A DNA stretch of 64,000 nt from Kocuria sp. (GTDB lineage Bacteria; Actinomycetota; Actinomycetes; Actinomycetales; Micrococcaceae). The stretch is taken from positions 248,001-312,000 of the forward strand of contig JAUNHG010000003.1 of assembly GCA_030524035.1 (NCBI GenBank), written 5' to 3'. The position numbers were made by a program, and so were the translations under genes. Positions 26,244 through 35,928 of the stretch are shown here, piece after piece (position 1 is the stretch's first letter; each line of letters starts with the position of its first letter). The notes beneath the pieces were generated by a model. The model did no database searches. It was not told the DNA's origin and worked only from the letters and a program-made list of their open reading frames with translations.

Positions 26244-26297
26244 ACCACATTCGCGATGCATTAACCGCACCCCCACACGCCGGTACAGTACAGAAGC

Positions 26298-27329
26298 GTG
26301 ACGAATATTCTGCAGAGCAAAGCATGGGCGGATTTCCAAACTGAACTCGGGCATACCGTGGTTCGTGATGAAGGCTCCGGGTACTCCTGGCAAGCCACCG
26401 TAGAAGGCGGCGCGACCGGGCGGTACCTTTACGCCCCGTATGGCCCGCTAGCAGACACCCCCCAAGCTTTTGACTCTGCTTTAGAATCCCTCACCCGCGC
26501 GGCAAAGAAACACAGGTGCTGGTTCATTCGCGTAGAACCGGCTTTCGCTGCCATCCAGGACGGTCTGGAAACCCCGGAAGCAGCGCTACGGCGTCGTGGT
26601 CTCAAATTTTCACCCCGGCAGGTTCAGCCCGGCCACACACAAATCGTCGATCTGTCCGCAGAACCAGATGCCCTGTTGAAGGGCATGAACGCTGATAAAC
26701 GCAATCTGTTCCGCAATATCCACAAGAAAGGCGTCACCTTCACTTCCACCACAGACCCGGAAGCGGTATCCATCCTGTTGAAGTACCTGGAGCAAACCGC
26801 TGAGCGTAAGAATTTCAATCGACAGCAGGACAGCTACCTACACACCGCAGCGCGGGTGCTGATGGCCCGGGACGCCGCCGTACTGTACGTCGCACGGTTA
26901 CACGATGAGCCCATTGGGGCTGCACTGGTCTACGACTCCGACGACACCCGCACTTACGCCCATGCCGCCATGGATGCTCAGCACCGCAAGCTGGCCGCTG
27001 GAAGCCCCATGGTGGTTCAGATGATCATGGATGCCCGGGAAAAAGGCCTCAAGTATTTTGACCTATTCGGCACAGCGCCCGAAGGTGCTGGTCCAGATCA
27101 CGAATGGTACGGATTCACGAAGTTCAAACAGGGGTATGGCGGGAACCCTGTCGCTTTCCCTGGCACGTGGGATCTGCCCGTATCCGCAACCAAATACGCC
27201 GCGTACACCGGAGTGCGTACCGCCCGGGAAGCTGCCACCACGGTCACACAAAAGGCACCCGGTGTGCTTGCCGGGGTCAAGGACAAAGCCCGCAGTGTGA
27301 TGGATTCCCGGCGGAAAACAGAATCCTGA
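26298..27329 (+). CDS. FemX/MurM-type aminoacyltransferase (peptidoglycan cross-bridge)
   Basis: There are 343 residues from a GTG at 26298. ILQSKAWADFQTELGHTVVRD is the typical FemAB start, and LLKGMNADKRNLFRNIHKKG is the conserved hinge of the two-GNAT-domain fold. AALVYDSDDTRTYAHAAMDA and KYFDLFGTAPEGAG are the C-terminal GNAT strands. The enzyme would add an amino acid from aminoacyl-tRNA to the lipid II stem peptide, building the interpeptide bridge. The last ~35 residues (APGVLAGVKDKARSVMDSRR) form a basic amphipathic tail that may touch the membrane. The 3' end meets the convergent second Fem-like gene within 20 bases. Confidence 0.88.
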   Translation: MTNILQSKAWADFQTELGHTVVRDEGSGYSWQATVEGGATGRYLYAPYGPLADTPQAFDSALESLTRAAKKHRCWFIRVEPAFAAIQDGLETPEAALRRRGLKFSPRQVQPGHTQIVDLSAEPDALLKGMNADKRNLFRNIHKKGVTFTSTTDPEAVSILLKYLEQTAERKNFNRQQDSYLHTAARVLMARDAAVLYVARLHDEPIGAALVYDSDDTRTYAHAAMDAQHRKLAAGSPMVVQMIMDAREKGLKYFDLFGTAPEGAGPDHEWYGFTKFKQGYGGNPVAFPGTWDLPVSATKYAAYTGVRTAREAATTVTQKAPGVLAGVKDKARSVMDSRRKTES

Positions 27330-27348
27330 ATACTATGAAGAGCGCGGC

Positions 27349-28827
27349 TTAGCGACCGGCGGCGTCTTTAAAAGCCTGCAGGCCTTCTGAAAACATCCGT
27401 CGGCCAAGCCGCGCCAGTCGGCCCTGCCGTCGCTCCGGTGTGGCTTCTGGCCCGTGATCCTCAGTGTCTTCTGTACGGGGATCCCCGTGGGGAGCATCAT
27501 CGTGTGAGGCCGTTGACTCTTCAGCGGATGCGGGACGGGTATCGGTGTGCCACGGTGTGATCCCGTAGGAACCAGCGTGCTCCATCGGCGTGCTGTGATC
27601 GGCCTGTATTTCGTCAACTGTTTCGTCAACCGGTGCCTCGCTCGACCCCTCGGTGACCGGAGCATGCACAACAGCATCTTCTGAAGTGGGCTGTGGCTGG
27701 TCTTCCGACAATCTAGGCTGGATCGGAATCATCCCGGTGGTCTCAATCCCCAAACCAGCGCTGACTTGCTGCTTCACCTCATCAACACGTTCGGGCTGCG
27801 GTTGTGGTGTAGGAGCCGCTTCCACAACCTCAGCTTTCTTCCGACGCCCGAACAGACCGCGTTTCTTTGGTTCAACCGCCTCATCGGGCACAGAATCTGC
27901 GGTGTCCACCAGTTCTTTACGCCATGTGCCCAATACCGTGCGCTCCCGGTCCGCCAGCTCACGAACCACAGTGGGAACGTCCTTATCAGACGAATCGCCG
28001 CCGTCCATGCGCTGCACCCCGCGTTTTTGCAGTTCAACCGCACCGGTCAGCAACAGAGCATCATCAATTCCTAGCTCCCGGGCTTTCCGCGTGAACCCCA
28101 CGCGGTAGAGCATGGCAAGCCCCACCGTGTGCACAAACCACAGGTACCCCAAGGTTTCGGGTTCCTTACCCGGGCGCTCTTGGGCGGCAACTAGCAGTAA
28201 AGAATCCTGCCCTAAATCCTTGAGCAGGTGATTAATCTGGGTGGTCTTCAGGCCGGACGTCTCAACACCGTCTTGGTGGGCGGTAATTTCACGCACCGCA
28301 ACGTCGGAAACTTTCAACCCCGCGCGACAACGGTCCAATGTGGCCCCGGACAACCTCGACGACAACGCCCCGGCAGTAGCCCCTAATGACACCCGCAGGC
28401 GGCGTGGCCCGGCGGCCTGCGCTGCCACAGATTCTTGTCGAGTCCATCCCCGTTGAGCCAAGGCTTCATTCAGCGGCTCAATACCGGGTATATCCACACT
28501 AAGGGTCACAGAATACGCACCATAGCGATCGCGGACGTAACCAGCGACAGTTTGCATGAAAGCGGGGACAGCAGCAGGACGATTGACGTGAACCTGATGG
28601 CCTTCTACGTGAATGCTGCCATTCTCATCACGAATCAGTAATTGGGCATAACCCACCATGCGCTCATCCGTGTCACGAATCAGCACACGATCCACCGACA
28701 GCCTCTTACCTTCAGCCGATTGCTGAACCGCACCGATACCCCACAGCTGATTAGGGTGCCCCCCGGTCACGCGGACCGTGGCATCCCACGTTTTCTGATT
28801 CAGGCTAGAACTGACAGTTAATGCCAC
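27349..28827 (-). CDS. Second Fem-like GNAT-fold protein with long acidic C-terminal tail
   Basis: The product has 492 residues. Residues ~1-300 resemble FemAB proteins: LWGIGAVQQSAEGKRLSVDRVL at the start, DIPGIEPLNEALAQRGW mid-domain, and TLGYLWFVHTVGLAMLYRVG followed by GIDDALLLTGAVELQKRGVQRMDGG like the C-terminal GNAT half. From ~320 on it is a low-complexity Glu/Asp/Pro/Thr/His segment, with KKRGLFGRRKK at its start and a basic amphipathic end (RRQGRLARLGRRMFSEGLQA). That end parallels the tail of the adjacent FemX. It may add a second bridge residue or act as a partner (inference). The tail composition is unlike any Fem enzyme I know. Confidence 0.75.
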   Translation of the reverse strand: MALTVSSSLNQKTWDATVRVTGGHPNQLWGIGAVQQSAEGKRLSVDRVLIRDTDERMVGYAQLLIRDENGSIHVEGHQVHVNRPAAVPAFMQTVAGYVRDRYGAYSVTLSVDIPGIEPLNEALAQRGWTRQESVAAQAAGPRRLRVSLGATAGALSSRLSGATLDRCRAGLKVSDVAVREITAHQDGVETSGLKTTQINHLLKDLGQDSLLLVAAQERPGKEPETLGYLWFVHTVGLAMLYRVGFTRKARELGIDDALLLTGAVELQKRGVQRMDGGDSSDKDVPTVVRELADRERTVLGTWRKELVDTADSVPDEAVEPKKRGLFGRRKKAEVVEAAPTPQPQPERVDEVKQQVSAGLGIETTGMIPIQPRLSEDQPQPTSEDAVVHAPVTEGSSEAPVDETVDEIQADHSTPMEHAGSYGITPWHTDTRPASAEESTASHDDAPHGDPRTEDTEDHGPEATPERRQGRLARLGRRMFSEGLQAFKDAAGR

Positions 28828-29030
28828 GGTGTGCGCATTCCTTTAAACAGTAAATCGGCCTCACAGCCGGGGGCAGCCGGAGGAAAAAACTCTTGCGGCA
28901 CCAGTGTATGCATCTGTCTGCTCTGATGCGGTGGTGGCACGAATAGATTCTGCGTCACCACCACATGGTTCGAATGATATGTGATGGTTTTGAGTCCTAA
29001 AATCATCACATCTTCTGCGCATCGCCCCAC

Positions 29031-30038
29031 TCAATGGCGGGCGTATTTATCCCATTTTGCGGCTACATGTTCAGCTTCCACCACACGGACAGTGCCAGAA
29101 CGCGAACGCATAACCAAAGACTGGGTCGTGATCCGCTGACCTTGATATCGCACGCCACGTAACAGATCACCGTCAGTAATTCCGGTGGCCGCAAAGAAAC
29201 AATTTTCCGAGGTCACCAAATCCCCCGTGGTCAGTACTTGGTCCACGTCCAGTCCTGCCGCAGCAGCTTTTTCCCGTTCCTGATCATCCACGGGAGCCAA
29301 CCGTCCTTGAATCACCCCACCCGTGGCTTTCACGGCACAGGCGGTCACAATGCCTTCTGGGGTTCCTCCGGTACCCATCATCACGTCCACACCGGTGCCT
29401 TCACGGCAAGCTGCAATAGCCCCAGCGACGTCGCCGTCCAAAATCATGCGGGTCCTGGCACCGGTAGCCCGAATTTGTTCAACCAAATCTGTGTGACGGG
29501 GACGATCCAGGACGCACACGGTCAACTGATTGACCGGGACACCTTTAGCACGGGCCACCAAATGCAGGTTTTGCTTGACCGGCAGACGTAAATCTACAAA
29601 GTCCGCAGCTTCTGGCCCAACCACTAATTTCTCCATATAAAACACTGCCGAAGGGTCAAACATGGCACCGCCATCCGCAACAGCAATCACGGATAATGCG
29701 TTGTTCATTCCCAAAGCCGTTAAACGGGTGCCGTCAATAGGATCTACGGCAATATCTGATGCCGCACCGGACCCTTCCCCCACGTGTTCTCCGTTGAACA
29801 ACATGGGGGCTTCATCCTTTTCGCCTTCGCCGATCACCACAGTGCCATTGAAATCAACCGTGGCAAGGAAGGAACGCATGGCATCCACCGCGGCGCCGTC
29901 CGCGCTATTTTTGTCACCCGCCCCCACCCAGTGACCTGCCGCAATAGCGGCCGCTTCGGTCACCCGGACCAGCTCCATAGCCAAGTTACGATCAGGCGTA
30001 TTGGTTGTTTTTGTGTGCTGGGGCACAGCTTTCCTCAC
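29031..30038 (-). CDS. glpX: Class II fructose-1,6-bisphosphatase
   Basis: There are 335 residues from a GTG at 30038 (a GTG at 30026 is an alternative). [14 protein letters not shown] and [21 protein letters not shown] hold the metal-binding acidic residues of GlpX, and [22 protein letters not shown] is the substrate loop. The enzyme dephosphorylates fructose-1,6-bisphosphate in gluconeogenesis. The gene is divergent from the DUF4245 gene, an arrangement conserved in actinobacteria. The 203-base gap downstream (28828-29030) holds nothing I can name. Confidence 0.95.
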   Translation of the reverse strand: MRKAVPQHTKTTNTPDRNLAMELVRVTEAAAIAAGHWVGAGDKNSADGAAVDAMRSFLATVDFNGTVVIGEGEKDEAPMLFNGEHVGEGSGAASDIAVDPIDGTRLTALGMNNALSVIAVADGGAMFDPSAVFYMEKLVVGPEAADFVDLRLPVKQNLHLVARAKGVPVNQLTVCVLDRPRHTDLVEQIRATGARTRMILDGDVAGAIAACREGTGVDVMMGTGGTPEGIVTACAVKATGGVIQGRLAPVDDQEREKAAAAGLDVDQVLTTGDLVTSENCFFAATGITDGDLLRGVRYQGQRITTQSLVMRSRSGTVRVVEAEHVAAKWDKYARH

Positions 30039-30163
30039 CTTCGATGCGCGGGCGTCAACATCATCGTTGACCTTGCGTTCCAGGGTAGTCGCGGATACAG
30101 CGTGGGCGAAGACCTCGGTCTTTTAACTCCACGACCTCCCCAGTAACGGGCACAATAGAGTCC

Positions 30164-30820
30164 GTGACGTCACCACCACAAAGCCCCGACTCCCCTGAGC
30201 GCTCAGAACCTGAGTTCACGCCACAAATCACGGCTAAGCAGGCCCAACGTATTAACGCTCCGGCACGCGGGATGATCATCTCCATGGCGGTGTTAGTCCT
30301 GTTGTCATTACCGTTTTTCTTGCTCCAACCGCGCCCGGACGGTCAAACCTACCGTCCGGATGTTGACGTCGCAGCAGAAGCCTCCTACGCCGCTGACGTT
30401 GCCAATTTCACCCCCCTTGCCCCAACCCTCGGTGAGGGTTACAGCCCAAACTTCGCCCGGTGGCAAGGAAGCACGGCCGATGGAGTCGATCGGTGGGAAA
30501 CAGGATGGATGACCCCGTCGTCACGGTTTATTGAATTGGTTCAGACTGATCAAGCTAACCCCACCTGGCTTGCCGACGCCGTGGAGCAGGCTCCATCCAC
30601 CGGAACACGGGACATCCACGGTATCCAGTGGAAGACCTATCAGAAGGAAAACGACCAAGGTCAACTCACCCGTTCCTGGGTAGGGGAAGTTCATGGCAGT
30701 ACGGTTGTACTCACGGGTAGCGCCGCTGAGGAGGAGTTTGAGCACTTTGCCACAGCAGTGACCAACCATCAGGCTGAGCCCATCACGACCAATACACCAA
30801 CTCCCAGGAGAACATCATGA
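30164..30820 (+). CDS. DUF4245 family membrane-anchored protein
   Basis: There are 218 residues from a GTG at 30164. A short cytosolic lead is followed by one transmembrane helix (GMIISMAVLVLLSLPFFLLQP), with the rest extracytoplasmic. The external domain (SYAADVANFTPLAPTLGEGYSPNFARW, then GWMTPSSRFIELVQTDQANPTWLAD) is typical of DUF4245, found next to glpX and fumarase genes in actinobacteria. Function unknown. Its stop overlaps the carbonic anhydrase start by 4 bases (ATGA), so the two are translated together. Confidence 0.85.
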   Translation: MTSPPQSPDSPERSEPEFTPQITAKQAQRINAPARGMIISMAVLVLLSLPFFLLQPRPDGQTYRPDVDVAAEASYAADVANFTPLAPTLGEGYSPNFARWQGSTADGVDRWETGWMTPSSRFIELVQTDQANPTWLADAVEQAPSTGTRDIHGIQWKTYQKENDQGQLTRSWVGEVHGSTVVLTGSAAEEEFEHFATAVTNHQAEPITTNTPTPRRTS

Positions 30821-31521
30821 GCCTTGCCCACAACACCGCGAACAGCCAGCCCGCCCCTGCCACGCAGACTGCTGTAACCGACACACCGCAGCAGTTAACG
30901 CCACAGGAAGCCTGGGAAAAATTGCAGGCGGGTAACAAACGGTTCGTGGGCGGTGTGGTTGAGCACCCCAACCAAAATTCCAGTCGCCGTGAGTCCCTCA
31001 CACAATCACAGCACCCGTTCGCCACTATCTTTGGGTGCTCAGATTCCCGTTTGGCCGCAGAAATTATTTTTGACATGGGCTTAGGGGACACCTTTGTGGT
31101 CCGTACCGCTGGACAGGTGGTCTCCGACGCTGTGCTCGGCACCCTGGAATACTCCGTGGAAGTCCTGAAGGTCCCCTTGATTGTGATCCTGGGGCACGAT
31201 TCCTGCGGTGCTGTGGGGGCAACGCAACAGTCAGTGCTGAGCGGACAACTGCCATCCGGCTTCCAGCGCTCTTTAATTGAGCGCATTACTCCCGCTGTGC
31301 TCGACGCCCAACGTCATGGCAAGGACGCGGTCAACGACGTCGTCGTGGAAAACGTCAGGCTCGTGGCGGAACGCATCGTGGATCAGTCCCGTTCAATCGC
31401 CGAAGCAGTTGAACGTGGGGACGTCGCCTTAGTGGGGTTGTTCTACCACCTGGCAGACGGTAAAGCTGACGTGGTCTACGGCCAAGAACCATGGTTAGAG
31501 GCCGCATCCACCAATAGCTGA
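30817..31521 (+). CDS. Beta-class carbonic anhydrase
   Basis: The product has 234 residues. The zinc ligands are visible: C74-x-D76-x-R78 in FGCSDSRLAAEIIFDMGLGD and H127-x-x-C130 in ILGHDSCGA. DTFVVRTAGQVV and AVLGTLEYSVEVL are the other conserved strands. It interconverts CO2 and bicarbonate, perhaps supplying carboxylations such as purK. The N-terminal ~30 residues are polar and Ala/Thr/Gln-rich, with no signal peptide. Its ATG overlaps the DUF4245 stop. fumC follows after 64 bases. Confidence 0.93.
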   Translation: MSLAHNTANSQPAPATQTAVTDTPQQLTPQEAWEKLQAGNKRFVGGVVEHPNQNSSRRESLTQSQHPFATIFGCSDSRLAAEIIFDMGLGDTFVVRTAGQVVSDAVLGTLEYSVEVLKVPLIVILGHDSCGAVGATQQSVLSGQLPSGFQRSLIERITPAVLDAQRHGKDAVNDVVVENVRLVAERIVDQSRSIAEAVERGDVALVGLFYHLADGKADVVYGQEPWLEAASTNS

Positions 31522-31585
31522 GTCCACGGGCCGGAAGCTCAGTTGAGATCGCCACGGGTGTGGTGCGGACCATAGACTGGGGACT

Positions 31586-32998
31586 ATGGCTGAGAACAAT
31601 GCTGAATTCCGCATAGAACACGACACCATGGGTGAGGTCAAGGTTCCGATCAACGCCCTATACCGCGCCCAAACACAGCGCGCCGTGGAAAATTTTCCGA
31701 TCTCCGGCAAAACTTTGGAGCGGCAGCACATCAAGGCATTAGCGCAGGTCAAAAAAGCTGCAGCTCAAGCGAACCTGGAACTGGGCGTGCTCGACGCTGA
31801 GCGCGCCCAGGCCATCCAAGACGCTGCGGATCTGGTGGCCTCCGGTGAACACGACAATCACTTCCCGATTGATGTTTTCCAGACCGGCTCGGGAACGTCG
31901 TCGAATATGAACACCAATGAGGTTTTGGCGACGTTGGCTACACGATCCCTGGAAGCATCCGGGACGGAGGTCCACCCCAACGATCACGTCAACGCGTCCC
32001 AGTCCTCCAATGATGTTTTCCCCACTTCAGTGCATGTTGCGGTCACGGCAGCTCTGTCCCAGGAACTGATTCCGGCCATGGACACCTTGGCGGCATCGTT
32101 GGAGAAGAAAGCTGAGGAATTCAAGGACGTCGTCAAGTCCGGCCGCACACACTTGATGGATGCCACTCCAGTGACCCTGGGGCAGGAGTTTGGTGGATAT
32201 GCCGCACAAGTGCGTTATGGCATCGAACGTATTCATGCTTCCCTGCCACGAGTGGCGGAAGTTCCGCTGGGCGGTACAGCGGTTGGGACGGGGATTAACA
32301 CCCCCGCTGGTTTCTCTGCCAGGGTCATTGAGCTACTAGCCGCAGAAACCGGGTTACCCATTACGGAAGCCCGCAATCACTTCGAAGCTCAAGCCAACCG
32401 TGACGGCCTGGTAGAAGCTTCCGGGCAGCTACGCACCATTGCGTACTCCTACATGAAGATCAACAACGATCTGCGGTGGATGGGCTCCGGGCCCAACACC
32501 GGGTTAGGCGAAGTGGCAATCCCTGACCTGCAACCCGGGTCTTCCATCATGCCGGGCAAAGTCAACCCTGTGATCTGCGAGGCCGCTATTCAGGTGGCTG
32601 CGCAGGTGATCGGTAACGACGCTACCGTGGCGCTATCGTCCACCAATGGTGCTTTTGAACTCAACGTCGGCATCCCGGTAATGGCCGCGAACTTACTAGA
32701 ATCCATCCGCCTGTTGGCCAATACTTCGACCGTGATGGCCGAAAAAATGATCGACGGATTGACCGCTAACGAAGAACGCTGCCGGTTCCTGGCCGAAGCA
32801 TCGCCGTCCATCGTAACGCCACTGAATAAAACCATTGGCTACGAAGCCGCCGCCAAGATCGCCAAGCACGCTGTCACCCACAAAGTCACCGTGCGCGAAG
32901 CCACCCTTGAACTGGGCTACGTGGACGGAGAGAAACTCACCGAAGAACAACTTGATGCCGCGCTGGACGTCACCACCATGACCGGCCCGAATTCCTGA
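31586..32998 (+). CDS. fumC: Class II fumarate hydratase
   Basis: The product has 470 residues. The superfamily signature [16 protein letters not shown] is present, with the catalytic Ser in its flexible loop. [20 protein letters not shown] and [20 protein letters not shown] are the other two active-site regions. It hydrates fumarate to malate in the citric acid cycle, downstream of succinate dehydrogenase, whose operon is near the right end of the window. A stem-loop follows the stop. Confidence 0.96.
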   Translation: MAENNAEFRIEHDTMGEVKVPINALYRAQTQRAVENFPISGKTLERQHIKALAQVKKAAAQANLELGVLDAERAQAIQDAADLVASGEHDNHFPIDVFQTGSGTSSNMNTNEVLATLATRSLEASGTEVHPNDHVNASQSSNDVFPTSVHVAVTAALSQELIPAMDTLAASLEKKAEEFKDVVKSGRTHLMDATPVTLGQEFGGYAAQVRYGIERIHASLPRVAEVPLGGTAVGTGINTPAGFSARVIELLAAETGLPITEARNHFEAQANRDGLVEASGQLRTIAYSYMKINNDLRWMGSGPNTGLGEVAIPDLQPGSSIMPGKVNPVICEAAIQVAAQVIGNDATVALSSTNGAFELNVGIPVMAANLLESIRLLANTSTVMAEKMIDGLTANEERCRFLAEASPSIVTPLNKTIGYEAAAKIAKHAVTHKVTVREATLELGYVDGEKLTEEQLDAALDVTTMTGPNS

Positions 32999-33004
32999 GC
33001 GCTA

Positions 33005-33064
33005 GGTCACGGTGGTGGATGCGGTATGACCGTGCTGCCCTCCGCCCTCACCACCACCGTGACC
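33005..33064 (+). terminator. Stem-loop after fumC
   Basis: GGTCACGGTGGTGG at 33005-33018 pairs perfectly with CCACCACCGTGACC at 33051-33064, a 14-bp stem with a 32-base loop. There is no T-tract on the + side, so it is a weak or Rho-assisted terminator or a mRNA 3' stabiliser. It separates fumC from the convergent NUDIX gene. Confidence 0.6.
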
Positions 33065-33115
33065 CGGAAAACACCGCCCAGATCACGAAAGTCATCACAG
33101 TTAGGGGTCTGTGCG

Positions 33116-33598
33116 CTAGCGGATCGGGGAGGCGGTCACAAAACGCGTGCGACCGTCAAAGGACACAGCCATCTCAATACGTTGCCGTAGTTCATCGCGC
33201 ATTGGTGGCAAATCCTCCACGGGAAACCAGCCCACAGCGGTGGATTCGTCGTCATTGACCACGGGCTCACCGCTGACCCACCGGCAACGGAAGGTGTGAT
33301 CCAGGAAAGTGCAACGGTCCCCGTTGGGGAACACTTTTTCTTGTCCGGCTTTCACCCAGGCGAGGCCTTCGACCTCACAGATCACCCCGGCTTCTTCTTC
33401 ACATTCGCGAACAGCGGTCACTGCGGGGTCCTCGCCGGGATCCACGATGCCTGTGATGGGTGTCCACTGACCATTGTCGGAACGACGCCCCAGCAGGACT
33501 TGGTCGTCGCGCAACACCACGGCGGTAGCCCCGGTTAACCACAAGTTGTCGTGACCGATCTTCTGACGTAATTCAAGGATGAAATCCGGTGTGGCCAT
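33116..33598 (-). CDS. NUDIX hydrolase
   Basis: The product has 160 residues. The NUDIX box is complete: GIVDPGEDPAVTAVRECEEE followed by AGV, giving G-x5-E-x7-REC-x-EEAGV with the catalytic Glu residues. LTGATAVVLRDDQVLLGRR is the usual beta strand before it. No extra domain identifies the substrate; family members cleave nucleoside diphosphates linked to another moiety, such as oxidised NTPs or ADP-ribose. It follows a prepilin-peptidase-like gene on the same strand, with 23 bases between them. Confidence 0.9.
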   Translation of the reverse strand: MATPDFILELRQKIGHDNLWLTGATAVVLRDDQVLLGRRSDNGQWTPITGIVDPGEDPAVTAVRECEEEAGVICEVEGLAWVKAGQEKVFPNGDRCTFLDHTFRCRWVSGEPVVNDDESTAVGWFPVEDLPPMRDELRQRIEMAVSFDGRTRFVTASPIR

Positions 33599-33621
33599 GC
33601 CTCGATCCTTTCACACACGCC

Positions 33622-34137
33622 TTACCCAAAGATCAGAACCAACGCTGTTCCCGTCAGCATCGCCGGACCGAATGGCACGCGGTCATGCAGCCCCACACGC
33701 CGCACCATGAGCAACACCAGGGCATACAGGCCACCCACGACAAAACCGAGCACAGCAGCCCACACCACAATCCACAGGGAGAAAAATCCTAAAGCTGTGC
33801 CCAGTAAACCGGCCAAGCGTACGTCACCCAAACCCAACGCCCCGCGTGATACAGCACGCAAACTGCGGTAAAGCCCCCATAACCCCAGGGAACCGCACAA
33901 CATGCCGAATAACCGACCGGGTTCCCCGGAAAGAAAAGCAGCTGCACTCAGCAACACTGCGGTGCCAACCCACATAGGACGCACCACAGCTCCCGGAAGC
34001 CGATGATCACGCATATCCACATACACCAGCCATGCCCCCATCACGGCAAGCCCAGTCAGAGTCAGGAGCACACAAAAAGTGGCTACCAGACTTCCCATAT
34101 GCGCCGCCGTTGCATGGTGGGTTAAGTAATCCCCCAT
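33622..34137 (-). CDS. A24-type (prepilin-peptidase-like) membrane protein
   Basis: The product has 171 residues and several hydrophobic helices. VYVDMRDHRLPGAVVRPM carries the first catalytic Asp, and GALGLGDVRLAGLLGTALGF has the conserved GD motif with the second aspartate, as in type IV prepilin peptidases. The N-terminal methylase-like domain of full-length PilD is absent, as in many actinobacterial homologues. No pilin, ATPase or secretion genes are near, so its substrate is unknown; they could lie elsewhere in the genome. Confidence 0.8.
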   Translation of the reverse strand: MGDYLTHHATAAHMGSLVATFCVLLTLTGLAVMGAWLVYVDMRDHRLPGAVVRPMWVGTAVLLSAAAFLSGEPGRLFGMLCGSLGLWGLYRSLRAVSRGALGLGDVRLAGLLGTALGFFSLWIVVWAAVLGFVVGGLYALVLLMVRRVGLHDRVPFGPAMLTGTALVLIFG

Positions 34138-34237
34138 GGCTCCACCGTAGTTCAGCGCAGCAACCCTACGCGCGGTGAAATACCACCCTGTTCATAAAGA
34201 CCTCACAACACTCCGGCTCCTCCACAGGGCCCAAAGC

Positions 34238-34999
34238 TCAACCACCAAAACGTCGTTTGCGGGAGGCATAATCACGTAAAGCCCGCAAAAAATCCACGTA
34301 GCGAAAATCCGGCCACAGCGCCTCACAGAAGTAGTACTCAGAGTAAGCCGACTGCCACATCAAAAAACCAGACAGTCTTTGTTCGCCTGAGGTTCGGATC
34401 AACAAATCAGGATCAGGCTGCCCACGGGTGTAAAGGTGCCGGGAAATATGTTCTGCCGATAATTCACACACAAGAGTGCGAAGGTCATCACCGGCGTCTA
34501 AAGCATCCGTAAAAATCTCTTTGACCGCGTCAACGATCTCCTGGCGACCGCCATAACCCACGGCAATATTGAGGTGGGGACCCGGGTTATCCGTGGTGAC
34601 CGTGCGTAATGTCTCCAACCGTTGCCGCAACAAAGGCGGAAGCAGCTCCAACGCACCCACCGGTTGTGCCCGGCACAGGCCTTCTTCCTGTAAACGCTGC
34701 GTCAGTCCCGTGATGATCTCTAACAGCGGTTCCAGCTCCGCCGCCGGACGTTTGAGGTTCTCCGTCGACAATAGGTACAGCGTGACCACCGGAATGTTCA
34801 GGTCGCGGCACCAGCCCAGAAACTCAATGATTTTCTCCGCCCCAGCACGGTGCCCGTCCTCCGGGGAACCACCGGACTGTTTAGCCCACCGTCGGTTACC
34901 GTCGACCAGGACACCCACATGGTGCGGTAAGCGCTCCTGATCCAGATCAGCGGCGAGGCGCTGCTCATACAACCGGTAGATTGGCCGCGGCTTGACCAT
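34238..34999 (-). CDS. uppS: Isoprenyl (undecaprenyl/decaprenyl-type) diphosphate synthase
   Basis: The product has 253 residues. HHVGVLVDGNRRWAKQSG includes the catalytic Asp (D33) and the conserved GNRRWA. HRAGAEKIIEFLGWC, VVTLYLLSTENLKRPAAEL and the C-terminal LLIRTSGEQRLSGFLMWQSAY and YFCEALWPDF complete the cis-prenyltransferase signature. It builds the long-chain isoprenoid carrier for cell-wall precursors. The product length cannot be read from sequence alone, and actinobacteria often have two paralogues. It is divergent from the TrhA gene. Confidence 0.93.
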   Translation of the reverse strand: MVKPRPIYRLYEQRLAADLDQERLPHHVGVLVDGNRRWAKQSGGSPEDGHRAGAEKIIEFLGWCRDLNIPVVTLYLLSTENLKRPAAELEPLLEIITGLTQRLQEEGLCRAQPVGALELLPPLLRQRLETLRTVTTDNPGPHLNIAVGYGGRQEIVDAVKEIFTDALDAGDDLRTLVCELSAEHISRHLYTRGQPDPDLLIRTSGEQRLSGFLMWQSAYSEYYFCEALWPDFRYVDFLRALRDYASRKRRFGG

Positions 35000-35160
35000 G
35001 CCTCCCCCTATTCCGTCGTGTTGTGGCAGACAAACACTACAAATCTAGCTGGTGAACAGTCGTCCGTGGGCGGCAGTGGGCAAGCCACGAGGTACGCCGT
35101 GTTCCCAAGAATTTTTGTGACTCCCGTGGTATTTCTTAATTCCCCTTGAGGAGGTCTCCC

Positions 35161-35901
35161 ATGACTCACCGCATCTCCACACACCAGCGTCAACACATGA
35201 CCCACTCCATACCTGATGTTGTGGAAACGGTGGCCCGTTCTCCGTTCCTGCATCAGCTTGGGTCCACGCTGGCCCACCCTCCCGTGCCTCGAAAGCCCAG
35301 ATGGCGGGGCTGGATACACGCCGGATTCACCCCCGTAGCTTTTGTGATGGTACTGATTGCCGTGCTTCTGGCTCCCACACTTGAGCTCCGAATAGCTTGT
35401 GCAATTTTTGGCGTGACGGGTCTGCTACTTTTTGGTGTTTCCGGAATTTATCACCGTAGCTACTGGTCGCCGAATGTCACCGCGCTGCTACGTCGAATGG
35501 ATCACGTGAATATTGCTCTGCTGATCGCGGGAACCTACACACCGGTGGCCATCGCTCTGATGCCAGACCCTACCGTGCTGCTGTGCATTATCTGGGCCAC
35601 CGCCATAGGGCTTGCGGTATTTCGCCTGGTATGGATGGACGCCCCGCGTTGGCTCTACACACCGCTCTACGTGGTGATGGGATGCATTGCGGTGGCCTAC
35701 CTGCCACAGTTCTGGCCTGTGCACGCAGCGGCGACCTCCATGATCGCTGTGGGCGGGGTGGCCTATATTGCGGGGGCTGTGACCTATGCCCTGAAATGGC
35801 CTGTTCTAACTCCCAGGACTTTTGGGTTTCACGAAGTCTTCCATACATGGACTGTTATCGGATTTGTATGCCATTACATTGCGATCATGCTTGCGATGTA
35901 G
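35161..35901 (+). CDS. trhA: TrhA/hemolysin-III family membrane protein (PAQR-like)
   Basis: There are 246 residues from the ATG at 35161, behind GAGGAGGT. Seven hydrophobic helices follow a ~55-residue cytosolic lead. FGVSGIYHRSYWSPNVTALLR, MDHVNIALLIAGTYTPVA and the final GFHEVFHTWTVIGFVCHYIA hold the conserved Ser, Asp and His residues that bind zinc in PAQR proteins. Despite the hemolysin name, E. coli TrhA affects membrane energetics and fluidity. No toxic role is implied. Confidence 0.88.
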   Translation: MTHRISTHQRQHMTHSIPDVVETVARSPFLHQLGSTLAHPPVPRKPRWRGWIHAGFTPVAFVMVLIAVLLAPTLELRIACAIFGVTGLLLFGVSGIYHRSYWSPNVTALLRRMDHVNIALLIAGTYTPVAIALMPDPTVLLCIIWATAIGLAVFRLVWMDAPRWLYTPLYVVMGCIAVAYLPQFWPVHAAATSMIAVGGVAYIAGAVTYALKWPVLTPRTFGFHEVFHTWTVIGFVCHYIAIMLAM

Positions 35902-35928
35902 CGGCATAAGTCCCCGCTCCTGCCTGAC

